From Bosea sp. AS-1 (lineage in GTDB: Bacteria; Pseudomonadota; Alphaproteobacteria; Rhizobiales; Beijerinckiaceae), in the NCBI RefSeq assembly GCF_002220095.1, contig NZ_CP022372.1, positions 3,444,501 through 3,508,500 of the forward strand: 64,000 nucleotides of DNA, written 5' to 3'. The notes under the pieces were generated by a model that was given only the letters and a program-made list of their open reading frames with translations, ran no database searches and had not been told where the DNA came from. Positions 42,861 to 51,777 of this stretch are shown here, piece by piece; position 1 is the first letter of the stretch, and every line of letters starts with the position of its first letter. The position numbers and the translations under genes are program-made.

Positions 42861-44819
42861 ATGGCTGCCATGACTGAGAGAGACGGCGAGGTATTCCGCT
42901 TATTCTCCGAGGACTACCGAAGCTATTCACAAGAGGAGATGAGCCTGCAGGAATACCTGCTGGCCTGCCGCGAAGACAAGTCGATGTACGCCTCCGCTGC
43001 AGAGCGGATGGTCGATGCGATCGGCACGCCGAAACTACTCGATACCAGCCGGGACGAACGGCTCGGCCGAATCTTCGCCAACAGAACGATCAAGATCTAT
43101 CCCTCCTTCGCCGATTTCTTCGGCATGGAGGATACGATCGAGCGGATCGCGGGCTACTTCCGCTACGCCTCGCAGGGGCTGGAGGAGCGCAAGCAGATCC
43201 TCTACCTGCTGGGGCCCGTCGGCGGCGGCAAATCGTCGCTGGCCGAGCAGCTCAAGCGGCTGATGGAAGAGCGCCCGTTCTATACGCTCAAGGTCGGCGG
43301 GCAGATCAGCCCGGTGTTCGAGTCGCCGCTCGGCCTGTTCCGCCCGGATCGCATGGGCGATCTCTTCGAAGACAAGTACGGGATCACGCGCCGGCGCCTG
43401 ACAGGGCTGATCTCGCCCTGGGCGGCGAAGCGGCTCGACGAGTTGTCCGGCGACATCTCGAAGTTCAGCGTCGTCAAGCTGAAGCCCTCGCGCCTGCGCC
43501 AGATCGGCATCGCCAAGACCGAGCCGGGCGACGAGAACAACCAGGACGTCTCGACGCTCGTCGGCAAGGTCGATATCCGCCAGCTCGAGAATTTCAGCCA
43601 GTCCGACCCGGACGCCTATTCCTACAGCGGCGGCCTCAACCGGACGACGCAGGGCCTGCTCGAATTCGTCGAGATGTTCAAGGCGCCGATCAAGGTGCTG
43701 CACCCCCTGCTGACCGCGACGCAGGAGGGCAGCTACAACGGCACCGAGAATTTCGGGGCGTTCCCCTATCAGGGCATCGTGCTCGCCCACTCCAACGAAT
43801 CCGAGTGGCTGCAATTCAAGAACAACAAGAACAACGAGGCGTTCCTCGACCGCATCCTGGTGGTGAAGGTGCCCTATTGCCTGCGCGTCACCGAGGAGCG
43901 GCAGATCTACGAGAAGCTGCTGCGCGAGAGCGAACTGGCCGACAGCCCCTGCGCACCGGAGGTGCTCGACATCCTGAGCCGCTTCTCGGTCTCGACCCGC
44001 CTGGCCGAGTTCGAGAATTCGCCGCTCTACACCAAGATGCGCGTCTATGACGGGGAGAACCTGAAGGAGCTGGAGCCGCGGGCCAAGGCCATTCAGGAGT
44101 ATCGCGACGCTGCCGGCGTCGACGAGGGCATGACCGGCGTCAGCACGCGCTTCGCCTTCAAGATCCTCTCGCAGACCTTCAACTACGATACGCAAGAGCT
44201 GGCCGCCGACCCGGTGCACCTGATGTACATCCTGGAAGGGGCAATCAAGCGCGAACAGTTCCCCAAGGAGACGGAAGCCGCCTATCTCGACTTCATCAAG
44301 TCCGAGATCGCGACGCGCTATGCCGAGTTCATCGGGCACGAGATCCAGAAGGCCTATCTGGAATCCTACGGCGAATACGGCCAGAACCTGTTCGACCGCT
44401 ACATCGCCTATGCCGATGCCTGGGTCGAGGACCAGGACTACAAGGATCCCGATACCGGCCAGATCCTCAACCGGCAGATCCTCGACAACGAATTGTCGCA
44501 GATCGAAAAACCGGCGGGCATCGCCAATCCCAAGGATTTCCGCAACGAGGTAGTGAAGTTCACCTTGCGGGCACGAGCCCGGAACAACGGCCGCAACCCG
44601 TCCTGGACCAGCTACGAGAAGCTGCGCGAGGTCATCGAGAAGCGGATGTTCGGGCAGGTGGAGGACCTGTTGCCCGTCATCAGCTTCGGCTCGAAGCAGG
44701 ACAGCGTCACCGAGAAGCGGCACCAGGGCTTCGTCCAGCGCATGGTCGAGCGCGGCTACACCGAGCGCCAGGTCCGGCGCCTGGTGGACTGGTACATGCG
44801 TGTGAACAAGGCGGGCTGA
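42861..44819 (+). CDS. prkA: PrkA/YeaG-family serine protein kinase
   Basis: A 652-residue protein very close in plan to E. coli YeaG. The N-terminal AAA-type domain holds the P-loop YLLGPVGGGKSSLAEQLK (near residue 115). KTEPGDENNQDVSTLVGKVD, LHPLLTATQEGSYNGTEN, LAHSNESEWLQFKNNKNNEA and VDEGMTGVSTRFAFKILS are near-invariant blocks. The C-terminal kinase-like domain has KPAGIANPKDFRNEVVKF and SWTSYEKLREVIEKRMFG. PrkA proteins are stress and stationary-phase kinases/AAA proteins. First of prkA-yeaH-spoVR, behind a candidate EcfG promoter. ATG 42861 or 42870; an in-frame GTG at 42822 would lie upstream of the predicted transcript start. Confidence 0.94.
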   Translation: MAAMTERDGEVFRLFSEDYRSYSQEEMSLQEYLLACREDKSMYASAAERMVDAIGTPKLLDTSRDERLGRIFANRTIKIYPSFADFFGMEDTIERIAGYFRYASQGLEERKQILYLLGPVGGGKSSLAEQLKRLMEERPFYTLKVGGQISPVFESPLGLFRPDRMGDLFEDKYGITRRRLTGLISPWAAKRLDELSGDISKFSVVKLKPSRLRQIGIAKTEPGDENNQDVSTLVGKVDIRQLENFSQSDPDAYSYSGGLNRTTQGLLEFVEMFKAPIKVLHPLLTATQEGSYNGTENFGAFPYQGIVLAHSNESEWLQFKNNKNNEAFLDRILVVKVPYCLRVTEERQIYEKLLRESELADSPCAPEVLDILSRFSVSTRLAEFENSPLYTKMRVYDGENLKELEPRAKAIQEYRDAAGVDEGMTGVSTRFAFKILSQTFNYDTQELAADPVHLMYILEGAIKREQFPKETEAAYLDFIKSEIATRYAEFIGHEIQKAYLESYGEYGQNLFDRYIAYADAWVEDQDYKDPDTGQILNRQILDNELSQIEKPAGIANPKDFRNEVVKFTLRARARNNGRNPSWTSYEKLREVIEKRMFGQVEDLLPVISFGSKQDSVTEKRHQGFVQRMVERGYTERQVRRLVDWYMRVNKAG

Positions 44820-44837
44820 ACGCGGGCGGAGCGAGCC

Positions 44838-46148
44838 ATGCCGATCTTCATCGATCGTCGCCTGAACCCCAAGGACAAGAGCCTGGGCAACCGCCAGCGC
44901 TTCCTGCGCCGCGTGCGCGCGGAGCTGAAGCGCAGCGTCCAGGAGCAGATCCGCTCCGGCAAGATCGCCGAGGCCGACGGCGAACAGGCGGTTTCGCTGC
45001 CGGCCAAGGGAACCGGCGAGCCGAGTTTCCGCGACGCCAAGGACAGCGGCCGGCGCCAGCACGTCCTGCCCGGCAACCAGCACTTCACGCCGGGAGACCA
45101 GGTGCCGAAGCCGAGCCAGGGCAGCGGATCGGGATCGGCACCGGGCTCGCAGGATTCCGAGGACGATTTCCGCTTCGTGCTGTCGCGCGAGGAGGTGCTC
45201 GACCTCTTCTTCGAAGATCTGGAGCTGCCCGATCTGGTCAAGCTCAACCTCAAAGAAATCCTCGCCTACAAGCCGCGGCGGGCCGGGTTTTCGGTCAGCG
45301 GGTCGCCGACAAACATCAGCATCGCGCGGACCATGCGCAACAGCCATGGCCGCCGCATCGCGCTGAGAAGGCCCAAGCGCGAAGAGATCGAGGCGATCCT
45401 GCGGGAGCTGGCCAGCCTCGAGGCGGATGGGACGGAAGCCGCCGAGCGCGGCCGGCGCATCGCCGCCCTGCGCGCGGAACTCGACCGGCTCGAGCGCCGG
45501 CGAAAGGTCATCGCCTTCGTCGATCCGGTCGATATCCGCTTCAACCGCTTCGACGCCCAGCCCCAGCCCAATGCGAAGGCGGTGATGTTCTGCCTGATGG
45601 ACGTTTCCGGCTCGATGGGCGAGCGCGAGAAGGATCTGGCCAAGCGCTTCTTTGTGCTGCTGCACCTGTTCCTGAAGCGGCGCTACGACCGCACCGAGAT
45701 CGTCTTCATCCGTCACACGCACACCGCGCAGGAGGTCGACGAGGACACCTTCTTCTACAGCACCCAGAGCGGGGGCACCGTCGTCTCGACGGCGCTGGAG
45801 GAGATGCAGAGCATCATCGCGAAGCGCTATCCCAGCCGGGAATGGAACATCTATGCCGCCCAGGCCTCGGACGGCGACAATCTCGCCACGGATTCCGAGC
45901 GCTGCCTCAGCCTGATGGACAGCGAGATCATGCGCCTGTGCCAGTATTTCGCCTATGTCGAGATCATCGACGAGCGCGAGAGCGAGATCTTCGGTGCCAC
46001 CGACAACGGCACCTCGCTGTGGCGCGCCTATCGCACGGTGCGGGAGAGGTGGCCGAACTTCGACATGAGCCGCATCGCCAAGGCGGCCGATATCTATCCG
46101 GTCTTCCGCCAGCTCTTCTCCAAGCCGCCGGCGCAGCAGCGCGCCTGA
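44838..46148 (+). CDS. YeaH/YhbH (DUF444) vWA-domain protein
   Basis: A 436-residue protein. The N-terminus FIDRRLNPKDKSLGNRQRFL is diagnostic of the family. Next come a disordered Gly/Ser stretch (about 80-112) and VLSREEVLDLFFEDLELPDL. The C-terminal von Willebrand A-like domain has FCLMDVSGSMGEREKDLAKR (MIDAS DxSxS, about 253-272), VFIRHTHTAQEVDEDTFF and SGGTVVSTALEEM. It is the standard partner of PrkA and SpoVR. In sporeformers YhbH is a sporulation protein; in proteobacteria it belongs to the stationary-phase stress response. It starts 18 bases after prkA with GCGGAGCG before the ATG. Confidence 0.92.
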   Translation: MPIFIDRRLNPKDKSLGNRQRFLRRVRAELKRSVQEQIRSGKIAEADGEQAVSLPAKGTGEPSFRDAKDSGRRQHVLPGNQHFTPGDQVPKPSQGSGSGSAPGSQDSEDDFRFVLSREEVLDLFFEDLELPDLVKLNLKEILAYKPRRAGFSVSGSPTNISIARTMRNSHGRRIALRRPKREEIEAILRELASLEADGTEAAERGRRIAALRAELDRLERRRKVIAFVDPVDIRFNRFDAQPQPNAKAVMFCLMDVSGSMGEREKDLAKRFFVLLHLFLKRRYDRTEIVFIRHTHTAQEVDEDTFFYSTQSGGTVVSTALEEMQSIIAKRYPSREWNIYAAQASDGDNLATDSERCLSLMDSEIMRLCQYFAYVEIIDERESEIFGATDNGTSLWRAYRTVRERWPNFDMSRIAKAADIYPVFRQLFSKPPAQQRA

Positions 46149-46161
46149 AAGGAGAGCGCCG

Positions 46162-47712
46162 ATGCCCAAGCACGCGCCCGCCAGCCGCCTGCTATTCTCC
46201 GGCTCAGACTGGAACTTCCGGACCTTGTCGCATGCCTACGACGTGATCGAGGCGGTCGGGAAGGAGGAGCTCGGACTCGACACCTACCCGGTGCAGATGG
46301 AGGTGATCTCCTCGGAGCAGATGCTCGACGCCTACTCGTCCATCGGCATGCCGCTGATGTACCGCCACTGGTCCTTCGGCAAGCACTTCCTCTATCAGGA
46401 ACTGCTCTATCGGAAGGGTGGGCGCGGGCTCGCCTATGAGCTCGTGATCAATTCCGACCCCTGCATCGTCTATCTGATGGAAGAGAACACCATGGCGCTG
46501 CAAGCCCTGGTGACCGCGCATGCGGCGCTCGGCCACAACCACTTCTTCAAGAACAACTACCTGTTCCGGCAATGGACGGATGCCGACACGATCCTCGGCT
46601 ACCTGGATTTCGCCAAGGGCTTCATCACCCGCTGCGAGGAAAAGCACGGCGTCGCCGCCGTCGAGAGCGTGCTCGACGCCGCCCACGCCCTGATGGAACA
46701 GGGCGTGTTCCGCTATCGCCGTCCGCCCAAGCTGTCCCTGGGCAAGCAGCATGAAGAACTGCGCGAGCGGCTGGAATATGAGGAGCGATCCTACAACGAT
46801 CTGTGGCGCACCCTCCCGCGACCGGCCGACGGCGGCAAGCCCGACGAGATCGAGGCAGCCATCGCCGAGCGGAAGAAGACCCTCAACCTCCCCGAGGAGA
46901 ACCTGCTCTACTTCCTCGAGAAGACGAGCCTGATTCTCGAGCCTTGGCAGCGCGAGATCCTGCGGATCGTGCGGGTGATCGCGCAGTACTTCTATCCGCA
47001 GCGGCAGACGCAGGTGATGAACGAGGGTTGCGCCACCTTCGTCCATTACACGGTGATGAACGCCCTGTTCGACCAAGGGCGGATCGGCGAAGGCGCGATG
47101 CTCGAGATCCTGCGCAACCATTCGAACGTCGTCTTCCAGCCGGCCTTCGACGACCCCCGCTTTTCAGGCATCAACCCCTATGCGCTCGGCCTCGACATGA
47201 TGCAGGACATCCAGAGGATCGCGACGGAGCCGACCGCGGAGGACCGCGACTGGTTCCCCGAGATCGCGGGGACGGGTGACTGGCGCGCGATCCTTCTCGA
47301 GGCCTGGGCCAACCACCGCGACGAGTCCTTCATCCGGCAGTATCTCAGCCCGGCCCTGATCCGGAAGTGGCGGATGTTCGTGCTCTCCGACGCGGCGGAC
47401 GAACGGTTCTACAACGTCGCCTCGATCCACAACGAGCGCGGCTACGAACACATCCGATCGGCCCTCGCCCAGCGCTACGACATCGGCGCGAGCCATGTCG
47501 ACATCCAGGTCGTGGACGTGGACCTCCTCGGCCAGAGACATCTGCGCCTGCAGCACAAGGTCAATGACGGCATCCTGCTGGAAAACGGCAGCTGCGATGC
47601 GACGCTGCGCCATATCCACACGCTTTGGGGCTATGAGGTCAGCCTGGAAGGCATCGATGGGGAAACCGGCGCCACGATCTACGAACGGTCGAGCCGTCAG
47701 CTGGCCGAATGA
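46162..47712 (+). CDS. SpoVR-family protein (YcgB-like)
   Basis: A 516-residue protein of the usual length. Characteristic blocks: MPLMYRHWSFGKHFLYQE (about 55-72), LVINSDPCIVYLMEENTMA (about 94-112), AHAALGHNHFFKNNYLF (about 120-136), and PQRQTQVMNEGCATFVHYTV (about 281-300), where conserved His and Glu suggest metal binding. Molecular activity is unknown; in Bacillus SpoVR affects spore cortex formation, and E. coli YcgB is part of the RpoS response. Third gene of the operon, 13 bases after yeaH. The C-terminal domain (about 415-516) contains SHVDIQVVDVDLLGQRHLRL. Convergent with tcuB 13 bases away. Confidence 0.93.
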   Translation: MPKHAPASRLLFSGSDWNFRTLSHAYDVIEAVGKEELGLDTYPVQMEVISSEQMLDAYSSIGMPLMYRHWSFGKHFLYQELLYRKGGRGLAYELVINSDPCIVYLMEENTMALQALVTAHAALGHNHFFKNNYLFRQWTDADTILGYLDFAKGFITRCEEKHGVAAVESVLDAAHALMEQGVFRYRRPPKLSLGKQHEELRERLEYEERSYNDLWRTLPRPADGGKPDEIEAAIAERKKTLNLPEENLLYFLEKTSLILEPWQREILRIVRVIAQYFYPQRQTQVMNEGCATFVHYTVMNALFDQGRIGEGAMLEILRNHSNVVFQPAFDDPRFSGINPYALGLDMMQDIQRIATEPTAEDRDWFPEIAGTGDWRAILLEAWANHRDESFIRQYLSPALIRKWRMFVLSDAADERFYNVASIHNERGYEHIRSALAQRYDIGASHVDIQVVDVDLLGQRHLRLQHKVNDGILLENGSCDATLRHIHTLWGYEVSLEGIDGETGATIYERSSRQLAE

Positions 47713-47725
47713 CCGGAAACCACCT

Positions 47726-48910
47726 TCAGACGCTTCGCGAGGCCCGTTCGCTTTGACGTTCTCTCGCCGCCCGAACCAGCGCGAGAAAGCGATAGAGGCC
47801 GTGGACGAACTTGCCGTAAGGCAAGGTGAGGAAGAGCGCGAAGACGACGCCGAGATGCAGCGCAAGCAGCAGGCCCATGGCGGGCGTGGCGCGCAGAACG
47901 AGAAGCGCGAGGCCGGTCAGGCTGGTCAGCAGCAGCATCAACAGGAAGGCGACATCCATGCTGGTGGGCAGGCCCTCGCGCAACTGCGGATCGCGCCGCC
48001 ATTTCTCAGCCAGAAGCCCGACCGGCCCGACGATCAGGCCGATGCCACCGATGGTGCCGAGCAACACCGGCAGGTCGTACCAGGGGTAAGGCGCCTCCAG
48101 GCCGAGAAGGTAATGGTAGAGCGTCGCCGTCGATGTCGAAGCGAAGCAGAGCAGGAAACCGTAGAACGTCAGGTGATGCCAGAGGCGCCGCCGGTCGCTC
48201 GGTCGCTCGCTCTCGTTCATGCAGCCGGCGCCGCCACCGTCCAGATGGCGCAGGCTGCCGGCATCCTTCAGCGCCTGCCATAGCGAGCCGGCATCGCCCA
48301 ACATGCCATCGGGCTCGCCGATGTCGCGCCAGAAGGCCCGGAGGCCCATCCCCATCGCGACCACTACATAGAGAAAGGCCAGGCCGAACAGCGCCGCCAT
48401 GACGTTATGCGGCATCAGCCGGTAAAAGGCGCCGGGGCCGACATGGGTGGCGAAGAGCGCCGCCGGATCGCTCCAGATGACGAAGCCGGCGACGAAGCCC
48501 GCCACGGCGAGCGCCAGCGCGACTGCCACGAACAGGCCGTTCCGCTCGAAGACTCCGGCAAAGGCCGAAGGCCAGACGTAGCGCGCGTAGGATTGCGTCC
48601 TCACCTGCGCCAGCGTGGCGGGGACATGCACGGCATATTCGTGCGGCGGCGAGAACTGGCAGTCGTAATAGCAGGCGCCGCAGTTGTGGCAGAGATTGGC
48701 GAGGTAGTTCAGGTCGCCGTCGGAGAAGGAGCGCCGCATCTCCATGGCGGGAAAAACGGCGCAGAGACCCTCGCAATAGCGGCAGGAATTGCAGACGGTC
48801 ATCAGCCGATCGGCCTCGGCCAGCGCCGCCGTCGCGTGATCGGCCGTGGAGCCGGCCGTTCCGGCCGGGCCCGTGCCCGGCAGCGCGCGCAGGAAGGCGA
48901 AATCCGTCAT
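47726..48910 (-). CDS. tcuB: TcuB-like membrane iron-sulfur electron-transfer protein
   Basis: A 394-residue protein. Two ferredoxin-type cysteine clusters are at the N-terminus: VCNSCRYCEGLCAVFPAMEM (about 39-58) and NLCHNCGACYYDCQFSPPHE (about 72-91). About six membrane helices follow, with His residues (YHYLLGL, LHLGVVF) suited to haem or quinone. In Salmonella, TcuB reoxidises the flavin of tricarballylate dehydrogenase TcuA and passes electrons to the membrane. The start at 48910 overlaps the tcuA stop by 4 bases (ATGA). Last gene of the minus-strand unit starting at 53262. Confidence 0.88.
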   Translation of the reverse strand: MTDFAFLRALPGTGPAGTAGSTADHATAALAEADRLMTVCNSCRYCEGLCAVFPAMEMRRSFSDGDLNYLANLCHNCGACYYDCQFSPPHEYAVHVPATLAQVRTQSYARYVWPSAFAGVFERNGLFVAVALALAVAGFVAGFVIWSDPAALFATHVGPGAFYRLMPHNVMAALFGLAFLYVVVAMGMGLRAFWRDIGEPDGMLGDAGSLWQALKDAGSLRHLDGGGAGCMNESERPSDRRRLWHHLTFYGFLLCFASTSTATLYHYLLGLEAPYPWYDLPVLLGTIGGIGLIVGPVGLLAEKWRRDPQLREGLPTSMDVAFLLMLLLTSLTGLALLVLRATPAMGLLLALHLGVVFALFLTLPYGKFVHGLYRFLALVRAARERQSERASRSV

Positions 48911-50295
48911 GACAGCGCGCTCCTGGCCGCTTCCCGCCCGGCGATGCGCCCGAAGACCGCGCCGATGGTCATGCCGATGCCGGCGGCATAGCCTTCGCCG
49001 AGCACGTTGCCCGCCATGATCTCGCCGGCTGCGAACATGTTCGCAGCCCCGCCGCCATCGGCCAGCATCATGCGGGCCTCCTCGTTCACCCGGACTCCGA
49101 GATAGGTGAAGGTGATGCCCGGCCGGACCGGATAGGCATAGAACGGCGCCTGTTCGATCCGCCGCGCCCAATGCGATTTCGGCGGCACCAGCCCCTCTGT
49201 CCGGCAATCGTCGAGAATCGTATCGTCGAAGGTGCCGGGACGAACCGCCGCGTTGAAGCGCGAAACCGTCCGCTCGAGAGCCTCGGGGTCGAGTTCCAGC
49301 TTCCTGGCGAGCTCATGGACGCTCGGCGCGCTGATCGGCGGGTAGAGCGAGGGCATGAAGAGCTTCAGCGAGGACGCATCGAAGATGATGTAAGCGAGCT
49401 GCTCCGGCTGGGCTGCAACCAGGCGCCCCCAGATCGCGTAGCGCTTCGGCCAGATATCCTCGCCCTCGTCATAGAAGCGCTCAGCATGACGGTTCACGAC
49501 GATGCCGAAAACCACGCAGTCCAGCCGGGTGATGATGCCGCCATCGTATTTCGGCGCGCGGGCGTCGATGGCGACGGCGTGGCACTGCGTCGGGTCGCCG
49601 ATTTCCTGCACGCCCTTGTCGAGCAACAGGCGCAGGATCGTGCCCTTGTTGTTGCGAGTGCCGCGGATCAGGAAATTCTCGGCCGCCTCGCCCCAATAGT
49701 GCTTCAGCCAGTCGATGTTGGATTCGAAGCCGCCTGCGGCCGCGACCAGCGCCTTGGCCTGAAGCTTCTCCTCCCCGACCGCAACCGAGTGGAACCGTCC
49801 GTTCTCGATCGCGATATCGGTGACTTCGGCCTCGTAGCGGATCGCGACGCCGAGGTCCTCGGCAGTGCGGTAGAGCGCGTTCAGCATCGCCCGGCCGCCG
49901 CCGAGGAAGAAGGAGTTGGTGCGGCCAAGCGACAGCGTGCCGCCGAGCGAAGGCTGCCAGCGCACGCCCTGCTCCTCGATCCAGCCGAGCATCGATTTCG
50001 ATTCGCGGATCATGAAGCGCGCCAGCGCCTCATCGGTCTTGCCCTTGGTGACACGCAGCAGGTCGTCGAGGAACTCCTCCTCGCCGTAGGGTCCCGAGAG
50101 GCTGGCCGTCGCCGTGTCGTGGGCGCAGCGCATGTTCCGGGTGTGGCGCGTATTGCCGCCACGCCAGAAGGCGTCGGCCGCTTCCAGCACCAGCACGCGC
50201 GCTCCCTCCCGTCGCGCCGAGATCGCCGCGCAAAGCGCTGCGTTCCCGCCTCCGACCACGATGACGTCGTGCGCATCTTCAGCCGGTCGCGCCAT
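48907..50295 (-). CDS. tcuA: TcuA-like FAD-dependent tricarballylate dehydrogenase
   Basis: A 462-residue flavoprotein of the fumarate reductase/succinate dehydrogenase family. The dinucleotide fold VIVVGGGNAALCAAISARRE is at residues 11-30. RGGNTRHTRNMRCAHD (about 45-60) is characteristic of TcuA. SFFLGGGRAMLNAL, AAAGGFESNIDWLKHYWG and the C-terminal AGEIMAGNVLGEGYAAGIGM follow. Salmonella TcuA oxidises tricarballylate to cis-aconitate. The direct coupling with TcuB supports the same type of reaction, but the exact acid may differ, since the island also has a second flavoprotein and two MmgE/PrpD proteins. Confidence 0.87.
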   Translation of the reverse strand: MARPAEDAHDVIVVGGGNAALCAAISARREGARVLVLEAADAFWRGGNTRHTRNMRCAHDTATASLSGPYGEEEFLDDLLRVTKGKTDEALARFMIRESKSMLGWIEEQGVRWQPSLGGTLSLGRTNSFFLGGGRAMLNALYRTAEDLGVAIRYEAEVTDIAIENGRFHSVAVGEEKLQAKALVAAAGGFESNIDWLKHYWGEAAENFLIRGTRNNKGTILRLLLDKGVQEIGDPTQCHAVAIDARAPKYDGGIITRLDCVVFGIVVNRHAERFYDEGEDIWPKRYAIWGRLVAAQPEQLAYIIFDASSLKLFMPSLYPPISAPSVHELARKLELDPEALERTVSRFNAAVRPGTFDDTILDDCRTEGLVPPKSHWARRIEQAPFYAYPVRPGITFTYLGVRVNEEARMMLADGGGAANMFAAGEIMAGNVLGEGYAAGIGMTIGAVFGRIAGREAARSALS

Positions 50296-50300
50296 CCCGA

Positions 50301-51770
50301 TCAGGGAACCCAGGTGGTTTCCGGCGCCTCCTCGGTCCCGACCGGAGCCAGGACGATGCGAGCCGGCGGCTTCTCATGCTGCGGGCTGACCTCGAGCAGA
50401 CGCGAAACCTGCGCCATGTCGGCGACCGCCTCGAGCGTCTCCAGCCGCTCGAAGAGCGGCGCCACCTGCTCGCGCGGCAGGCTGCGCTCGGCGCAATCGG
50501 AAAACTTGTCCCAGAGCTCCTGCGACGACATCGGATAGGCGCCGCCGCGCCCCACCAGGTTCTCGATACGCCGGCTGACGTTGCGCCCGTCCTTCAACGC
50601 GACGATGACCTCCGAACCCCATTGCTCGGCAGCATCGTCGCGCATCTGCGGATGCGCGCTGGCCTGCGTCACATCGAGAAGACGCTGGATGACGGGGTCG
50701 AAATGCGCCTCGCCCTCGAAGTCCTTGAGCCGGACGGTCCCGTCCTTCAGCGCCCGCGCGCAGACATACTGGACGCTGAACTTGGCTTCGAGGGAGGTCT
50801 GCGGGCGCGGGTTGTCGGTATGCCGGAGCCGCCGGCCATGCGGCAACAGCGTGATCTTCGCGACATCGTCCGGGCGCAGGCCGTGCTCCTTGCGCAGCTG
50901 CTGCATCATGAAGATCGCGGAATGGGTGCTGCCGCAGCAGGGATACTGCTTCAGCCCGATCGTATCATCGGCGATCTCGAGCGGTTCCGCCCAGTTCTCG
51001 AAGATCTTGTCGACGTCGTAGGTGCCCTTGCCGTTGAAGACGTCGAGGAAGCCCTGCCTGTGCTCCATGGCGTCCAGCGCCGCATCGAAGCCGCGCTCGG
51101 CCAGCAGGGCCGCGAGCAGCCCGCTGCGTCCGCACTGGCCGATATGAAGCGGCTTGGTCATGGTGCCGAAATTGGCCTTGAGTCCGCTCGCCAGCGAGGC
51201 GGCGATGGCGAGCGCCGCCGCGGTCTTCTGCGCATCGAGGCGCATGAGATGGGACGCCGCAGCGGCGCCGCCGAAGACGCCGAGCGTTGCCGTCGGGTGC
51301 CAGCCCTTGTCGTAATGATGGAAGTTGACCGCGCGCGCCAGGCGGATCTCGGTCTCGACGCCGACGACATAGGCCGCGATCAGAGCCTTGCCGGTGGCGC
51401 CGCGTTCATCGGCAAGCGCGAAGAGCAGCGGCACCAGCGGCACCGACTGATGGCCGCCGAGGGCGCCGCTGAAATCGTCGAAATCGAGCGCATGGGAGGC
51501 GGTGCCGTTGACCAGCGCCGCATCGAGCGCGCTGGTGCGCCGGCCCGTGCCCATCAGCAGCGCCTTGCCCGGCGCATCGGCGACGCCGGGGGTCTCCTTG
51601 AGGATCCGGGTGCACGGCTCGTCGGCGCCCGCGAGCGTGACGCCGATCGTGTCGAGGATGCAGGTGCGCGCCTGCTGCAGCGCCTTCGGTGTCACCTGCT
51701 CGGCGGAAAAACCCGCGACCAGGGCGCCGAGGCGGCCGAGGATGGTTTGGCTGTCGGTGGCCTTCGCCAT
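50301..51770 (-). CDS. MmgE/PrpD family protein, copy 1
   Basis: A 489-residue protein of the 2-methylcitrate dehydratase (PrpD) superfamily, which also contains cis-aconitate decarboxylase and iminodisuccinate epimerase. Typical blocks: ARTCILDTIGVTLAGADEP, LVNGTASHALDFDDFSGALG (about 103-122), GWHPTATLGVFGGAAAASHL and KQYPCCGSTHSAIFMM. It may hydrate, dehydrate, decarboxylate or epimerise the tricarboxylate made by the adjacent dehydrogenase. It starts at 51770, 7 bases after the flavoprotein gene, and ends 5 bases before tcuA. The N-terminal extension of the open frame is not family-like. Confidence 0.86.
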   Translation of the reverse strand: MAKATDSQTILGRLGALVAGFSAEQVTPKALQQARTCILDTIGVTLAGADEPCTRILKETPGVADAPGKALLMGTGRRTSALDAALVNGTASHALDFDDFSGALGGHQSVPLVPLLFALADERGATGKALIAAYVVGVETEIRLARAVNFHHYDKGWHPTATLGVFGGAAAASHLMRLDAQKTAAALAIAASLASGLKANFGTMTKPLHIGQCGRSGLLAALLAERGFDAALDAMEHRQGFLDVFNGKGTYDVDKIFENWAEPLEIADDTIGLKQYPCCGSTHSAIFMMQQLRKEHGLRPDDVAKITLLPHGRRLRHTDNPRPQTSLEAKFSVQYVCARALKDGTVRLKDFEGEAHFDPVIQRLLDVTQASAHPQMRDDAAEQWGSEVIVALKDGRNVSRRIENLVGRGGAYPMSSQELWDKFSDCAERSLPREQVAPLFERLETLEAVADMAQVSRLLEVSPQHEKPPARIVLAPVGTEEAPETTWVP

Positions 51771-51777
51771 GGCCGCC

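Noticed and set aside
43035..46169. A 1044-codon open frame on the minus strand across prkA and yeaH
   Set aside because: It is the mirror of highly conserved plus-strand genes; GC-rich codon bias keeps the antisense frame open. The protein is low complexity with no recognisable domain.
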